DNA from: Marisa cornuarietis
Lineage: Eukaryota > Mollusca > Gastropoda > Architaenioglossa > Ampullariidae
NCBI GenBank assembly: GCA_004794655.1
Contig: SMMW01000588.1
Location: forward strand, 558,001-622,000
DNA length: 64,000 bases
Direction of reading: 5' to 3'
Part shown: positions 59,378-64,000 of the stretch, one piece after another
How the letters are laid out: the number at the start of each line of letters is the position of its first letter
Position numbering within the stretch: the first letter of the stretch is position 1
Position numbers and translations under genes: made by a program
Notes under the pieces: generated by a model
Databases searched by the model: none
The model's input: the letters and a program-made list of their open reading frames with translations, nothing else
What the model was told of the DNA's origin: nothing

Positions 59378-61707
59378 TGTATGTCGACAAGACAGAGGTG
59401 TGTGTGTGTGCGTGCGTGCACGGATGTGCTCATGCATAAATGTGTGTGGGGTGGGGTAGGTGGGTGGGTTGAGAGCATGTGTGCAAAAAAAAAGTGTAAA
59501 TGTGTGAGTGTGTGGTAGAATCTGTTTAACAACTAGGAGGAAATGGGATTGCTGATGTATGTGACAATATTTATTATTTAGTACACCAAATGAACATGTG
59601 ATATAGATACAATTTAATAACAGTGGAGTGTGCAAATAGAGGAAGATATGTTGGCATGGAGTTAAACATTGCTAAGCCTCTCAACCATATGGAGTTTAGG
59701 ACAATTCAGCTGGTCTCATATGTGTAGGTATCAATGTTCAAAACCATAAAAGCTGTTGAAATGCATATGTGTGTGGTATGTAGAAACTCAGCTACTTTTC
59801 TTAAGTAATATTAAAATAGGGATATCTGAATATGAAAGAGAAACAGATCTTGTATTGACTATTTGAGAAAAATTGGTAGCAACTTAACACAGATATTTTT
59901 TTCTTGGATCATGAACAGCTGAGCAGTTTATGGCAATTATCTGCAATTGGAATAAAAATGTTATTATTATGTCTTGCACAACTAAGGTATCTCGTTCTGT
60001 TGTTTTTAAATGCTGCAAAAGATTAAAATCTTTTTCCTGGGCACGGGAAACAGACGTAAAAACTAAAAGGAGGGGGACACCATAAAATTAGTTTTGTTTT
60101 TGGGAAGAGCAAGTAAATTTCTGAAGACAAAATAAAATTTAAAGACATTGTATATGTGTTTAAGTAGAATAAAATTAACGTGTTTTAGGAAGTGGTGGCT
60201 TTTGTATCCACAGAGAGGGCGTGTCTGCAGCAGATGTGAGAACAAAGATGTTTATTGATGGCAAAGTTGAAACAGATGTGAGAGAGAACTGCTGAAAAGT
60301 TCATTAATTGTAAAGAGTGTATTAGCTTCTTGGGGGGCGAAAAGGGGCTTCCATGTTTTTTAAAGTAAAAAAATTAACACCATATATTAATCTTTTGTAT
60401 CACAGTGCTGTTACATTCGTTTGTGCATGTACCTAGCACAACATGCATAATAATATTTTAAGCTGCAGAAATCTGAGGAGGTTCAAAAAGTTTATTGTAT
60501 TGACAATGCATGTATCAATTATTTCTAACAATTTACAAATATGTAAGACAACCTAATTTAATTTCTTTGGAAATAATAATAGACCAAGTAAATGTAAGTG
60601 TAATTTTGCAACTATGACACCCACAAGCAAATTATTCATCAGTCAGAAGGAACTTATTTTCTATTTCCATTTTGTCATTTGCTTTCATTAATGCCTTGCA
60701 AATCAAGAGTGAATGAAGCAGTTAAAAATATGCATAAGCAGCAGAACAGGACGAGATAAAATCCTTAAATAAAACCTTAAATGCAAGAAAATGATTCTGT
60801 CCCAAGCACAAAACAGGTAATATTCAACAGAAGAAAGCATGACATAAAATCTTTAAACTGTTGTTAAGTTTAACATGCTAGGATGAGGTCTGTCTGGAAA
60901 TTCAGATTTGTTAAAATCATAGCCTAAAGAAGACTGCAGAGAGAATTATGTAGTAATAAATGATTATAAAGTTTTTGCAAAGACGCTGGCTTGATGAAAG
61001 AAGTCTAAGCACCCACCATGAAAGCAGCATAAGTATGTATCACAGGAAGAATTAATTATTTTGTTCATACACCACATTGTGACTGAAGTCATAAACGTGT
61101 ACATGTTTGTAGAATGAGACATGCATACCAAAAGGTGTCAGGGTAAAGGCACTGCATTCCCTTTGTAAGACGTTTTTAGAAATCTTTTATTATTCTATAC
61201 AAAGTTTGCTTCAGTACACTCGCCCAATACACTTAAAGAATAATTTGCTGCCAGTTGACTTTTGCGTTCAGCCAAATAGTTGCATACAACTTATTGTCTC
61301 TTATGTGAGTAAAGTCAAGAAGAGACAGCTCTTGATTATCACACGAATAAGCAGGTCTAGATGGTGGAATTTTGAGCTGCACACTTTTCGTGACATGTAG
61401 ACCTATCATCATCAATCGCTGTGCTTTTGTCATGTAGCCTGGCTTTTAATCCCAAAACACCGATTTCCGTCAAAGAGTTCAGGCTCTTTGCATAAGCATC
61501 ACTGTCATAACATTTCTGTGCACATAGCTTCCGCTGCTATGGAAAGTTTTTTTGTGTTTTAATGATTCCCTACTATATTGACGTTTAACAAATAGCTTCT
61601 AATATGCTGGTCGACATTCTCAGTTTCCACCTCACCCACAGAAAAAAACAAATTGCACTGGGAAGTTTCTCTTTTTCAGTTCTACATCACACGGCATAAC
61701 ACAGAAA
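59378..61707. other. Convergent spacer: DSCC1 3' UTR and 3' side of the orphan gene
   Basis: AT-rich, without recognised exons on either strand. It has a TG-rich stretch at 59398-59470 and a SINE-tail-like CATGTAGCCTGGCTTTTAAT at about 61432. I looked on the minus strand for further exons of the 61.7-62.9 kb gene, for example a glycosyltransferase domain, and saw none. Confidence 0.45.
59951..59956 (+). promoter_or_regulatory. Candidate polyadenylation signal of DSCC1
   Basis: An AATAAA lies 574 bp after the DSCC1 stop codon. A nearer alternative cannot be excluded. Confidence 0.35.
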
Positions 61708-62913
61708 TCATCGTCTGTTGAAAGCCACATTTGCTTGATTGCTGTTTATACTACGCTGACCTGCTCGCGGTGCTACAACTCTGTCACGTGACCAAGCCCC
61801 ACCAATGTCGCTGTTTACGGCATTGACCCCATGTCCACCGTCGAGTGCGCGCTGGTTGTTGGCTCCGTTTTGTGCTGCAGCGGGATTTGGTCCGACACCA
61901 AACCTCGCCGTGTTGTCTGGCAGTAGTCGAAATGGCGGGTTTTGTCCCGAGTCACGGTTCTGTTGAACGAATTGATGGCCCCTCTGCCGAACATTCTCGT
62001 ACATTTTAGCCGCATCTACCACGGGGCGGTTGGAATCCTTGGATTGACGTAGCTTTCCCCGTAGTTGACGAGGTATGGCCACTGGAGGTTGCTGAGGGAT
62101 GAACACAGGAGGTTGCGGAGGTTTGATCCATTGAGGTTTCTGGGGGTTTACCTCTAGAGGTTGCTGAGGGATGAACACAGGAGGTTGCGGAGGTTTGATC
62201 CATTGAGGTTTCTGGGGGATGAACACTGGAGGTTGCTGAGGCATGGCCACTGGGGGATGCTGAGGTTTTATCCCTGGAGGTTTCTGAGGGTGTTCTAGAG
62301 GTTCCTGATGAATGAACGCCGGAGGTTGCTGTGGCATGGCCACTGGGGGTTGCTCCTGTTGAGGCATTATCTCTATGGATCGTCCCTCCTGCTTTACGCT
62401 GACGATCTCCTGCTGGCTGCTGTTGTTGCCCGCCCGTTTGATATCCGAAGGATGAAAAGTAGACGACGACTCATGTATGACATCAGTTTCGAGGCCGTCG
62501 TCGTCGCCCTTCGTATGTGAAGGATCATCCATGGGCTCCATCTTCACCGTCAGCTTCTGTTTCTCTGGTGACGACTCACCCGGTGGTGGTATGTGATCCA
62601 GGGGCAGATCAGTCTGGAAACCATCCATTTCCTCCTCATTATCCTCTTGGCCGACTTTGCCAGAAGCATTCAGGAAGGCTGCCATGCGGACAATCATGGC
62701 ATCGTCTGGTTGCACCGCGAGACCGTCTTGTGCTGCCTGGATGTCCAGCATCGATTTCTGGGAGGAGGAGCGCAGGAAGTACACGTAGAACGCTAGACCG
62801 GCCAGCGCGGCCACCGACACCAGGGCCTGCTTGAGCCTCATCTTCCTCTTGGCTCGCCAAGCCTCGGACTGATCGGTTGTCCTGAAGAAAATGAGCCTCC
62901 CCCTGTTGAACAT
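61708..62913 (-). CDS. Unrecognised type II membrane protein, Pro/Gln-rich, 401 residues
   Basis: The single open exon (start codon 62913, stop 61708-61710) is not recognised. The N terminus is short and basic (WRAKRKMRLK). One hydrophobic segment follows at about residues 31-47 (ALVSVAALAGLAFYVYF) with R just after it. This fits a type II signal anchor with the rest in the Golgi lumen or outside the cell. Residues 90-170 are acidic and Ser-rich. Residues 185-285 are a Pro/Gln region built on PQQPPVFIPQ and KPQWIKPPQPPVFIPQQP units; two ~70-bp DNA units (62089-62160, 62160-62231) are nearly identical. The C-terminal 115 residues are Asn/Gln/Arg-rich, without a known motif. The architecture resembles the anchor-plus-stem of Golgi glycosyltransferases, but no catalytic domain follows. 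Codon pattern and length favour a real gene; upstream exons are possible. Confidence 0.6.
   Translation of the reverse strand: MFNRGRLIFFRTTDQSEAWRAKRKMRLKQALVSVAALAGLAFYVYFLRSSSQKSMLDIQAAQDGLAVQPDDAMIVRMAAFLNASGKVGQEDNEEEMDGFQTDLPLDHIPPPGESSPEKQKLTVKMEPMDDPSHTKGDDDGLETDVIHESSSTFHPSDIKRAGNNSSQQEIVSVKQEGRSIEIMPQQEQPPVAMPQQPPAFIHQEPLEHPQKPPGIKPQHPPVAMPQQPPVFIPQKPQWIKPPQPPVFIPQQPLEVNPQKPQWIKPPQPPVFIPQQPPVAIPRQLRGKLRQSKDSNRPVVDAAKMYENVRQRGHQFVQQNRDSGQNPPFRLLPDNTARFGVGPNPAAAQNGANNQRALDGGHGVNAVNSDIGGAWSRDRVVAPRAGQRSINSNQANVAFNRR
62085..62235. repeat. Coding tandem repeat, two ~71-bp units
   Basis: GGTTGCTGAGGGATGAACAC, then GAGGTTTGATCCATTGAGGT, occurs at about 62089 and again at about 62160 with few changes. 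It is inside the Pro/Gln region of the orphan gene and preserves its frame apart from the unit edges. A shorter related unit continues to about 62330. Confidence 0.8.
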
Positions 62914-64000
62914 GACAAGCCGACGGGACGCCTGCTTGCTGGGCTGATCTACAGCAGTTTGTGGAGGAAGGACGATCTAGGGTGGGGAGTGAAGGAGAGG
63001 ATGACAACAACGCTAATTGACCAACAGAGTGGAGAATATAGCAATCCAACCCCTAGAAACTCCCTTCTCCTCCACGTATCGAAAAATCGATGCTATGCAT
63101 CTTCGTGAATGCTCAGTCACGACTTTTACTGCATACAAGCTGTGCCAAGAAGACCCTTATGTTTGAAAAAAACAAATCGAAGTTTGTACTTTCACACTGC
63201 CTGACCGTTTCAAAATCACTAACAAGCACATGTTGCAGTAAAAAAAAAAAAAAAAAAAAAAAACTAACAAGAAAGTATACACACCCCGTGTGCTGTTCCA
63301 GCTTTTACTCGGCCGTAACTTCGTTAACTGGTCTAGCTCATTTCAAATATCTATTCATCTAATTAGGCTATACTGTCGTGTGGAGGAGAGGGGAGGAAAC
63401 AAAACTGTTCTGGGTGTAGGTCGTTATCGGCTGAAGGACAAGGCTGAATTTTGGGTGCGTGCTCGCGCGTGCATGTACCGGTGCAGGCAAAAGCAGAAGT
63501 GAAATGATCATAAAATGCTAACGTGTTTCAAACTTTCTGTTAAACTTATTAAATCTTTGAGAAAAGATGCTGATGCATACTTATCTGAGGCTGCTGAGGA
63601 ACAACCGCTTGTTTACGCTGAGGCATTCCTGATAGGCTGCTTCTACAACATAAATTGGGAAAATAATTATGATTAGGTTAGAAATATATAAAAAGGTATG
63701 GTTTTGAGTTTGTTTCGGTTAAGGGAATATTAAAATCTATATATCGGAAATTAAAACTCGTCCTGGCTGTTCGTTCTAAAACAAAACATAAAAAAGGCAT
63801 TCAGAAATGGGAACAGCAGAAAAGTAGCCGGTGGTCACTCGGTCAAAAGTAACTTCAGCCAGAAAAATATTTATTAGTTGTAATATTCAAATGATATGCA
63901 AGTGCATTGGCAAGAATACTGGGTATTAATACTAGTAAAACCTTGTTTGACGCAGATGGCAGGCAGAGAAAACCAGTGTCTCTGAAGATAAAAGTTTCAA
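62914..64000. other. Upstream of the orphan gene; little recognisable
   Basis: It contains a 21-bp A run (63241-63261). On the minus strand near 63590-63640 a short frame reads MPQRKQAVVPQQPQ, similar in composition to the Pro/Gln region of the downstream gene; it could be an upstream exon or chance. No other gene is seen. Confidence 0.35.

Noticed and set aside
1..64000. CRISPR arrays, prokaryotic operons, rRNA or functional tRNA genes
   Set aside because: None seen. The tandem repeats are microsatellites or minisatellites, and the tRNA-like boxes belong to degenerate SINEs.

Overview
The window is intron-rich animal nuclear DNA. Genes have many short exons with GT-AG introns, there are long TG/CA microsatellites, SINEs and decayed non-LTR retrotransposons, and no operons or Shine-Dalgarno sites. 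Gene content and repeat types suggest a lophotrochozoan, most likely a mollusc (possibly a gastropod). The phylum is inference; the genes themselves are recognised from their translated sequences.

Layout. (1) About 1.3-24.2 kb, + strand: the last 37 recognisable exons of a large lipid transfer protein of the apolipophorin/apoB/vitellogenin superfamily. Its start lies left of the window. Domains run LPD_N, DUF1943-like, DUF1081-like, a long beta-rich region, a degenerate VWD with C8-like cysteines, and an unexpected degenerate VWA domain at the C terminus. (2) About 26.0-29.6 kb, - strand: a six-exon EndoU (XendoU-type) endoribonuclease. (3) About 29.8-35.2 kb, + strand: a nine-exon ethanolaminephosphotransferase (SELENOI/EPT1), divergent from EndoU with 172 bp between the two start codons. 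(4) About 41.2-52.0 kb, - strand: a nine-exon DEPTOR homologue (DEP-DEP-linker-PDZ). (5) About 52.8-59.4 kb, + strand: a twelve-exon DSCC1 (DCC1) homologue, head to head with DEPTOR. (6) About 61.7-62.9 kb, - strand: an unrecognised 401-residue type II membrane protein with a Pro/Gln-rich repeat region.

Introns and spacers hold decayed LINE pieces, tRNA-derived SINEs, several TIR elements (one with the TTAA/CCC ends of piggyBac) and pairs of dispersed repeats found by comparing distant parts of the window.

The genes do not form one pathway. LLTP (lipid carriage) and SELENOI (phosphatidylethanolamine synthesis) both concern lipids, DEPTOR restrains mTOR, DSCC1 acts in PCNA loading and cohesion, and EndoU cuts RNA. 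The clearest organisational signals are the two divergent gene pairs. DEPTOR/DSCC1 is also, from memory, a head-to-head pair in the human genome. Exon borders were set by reading frame, phase and splice consensus by eye; no alignment or transcript data were available.
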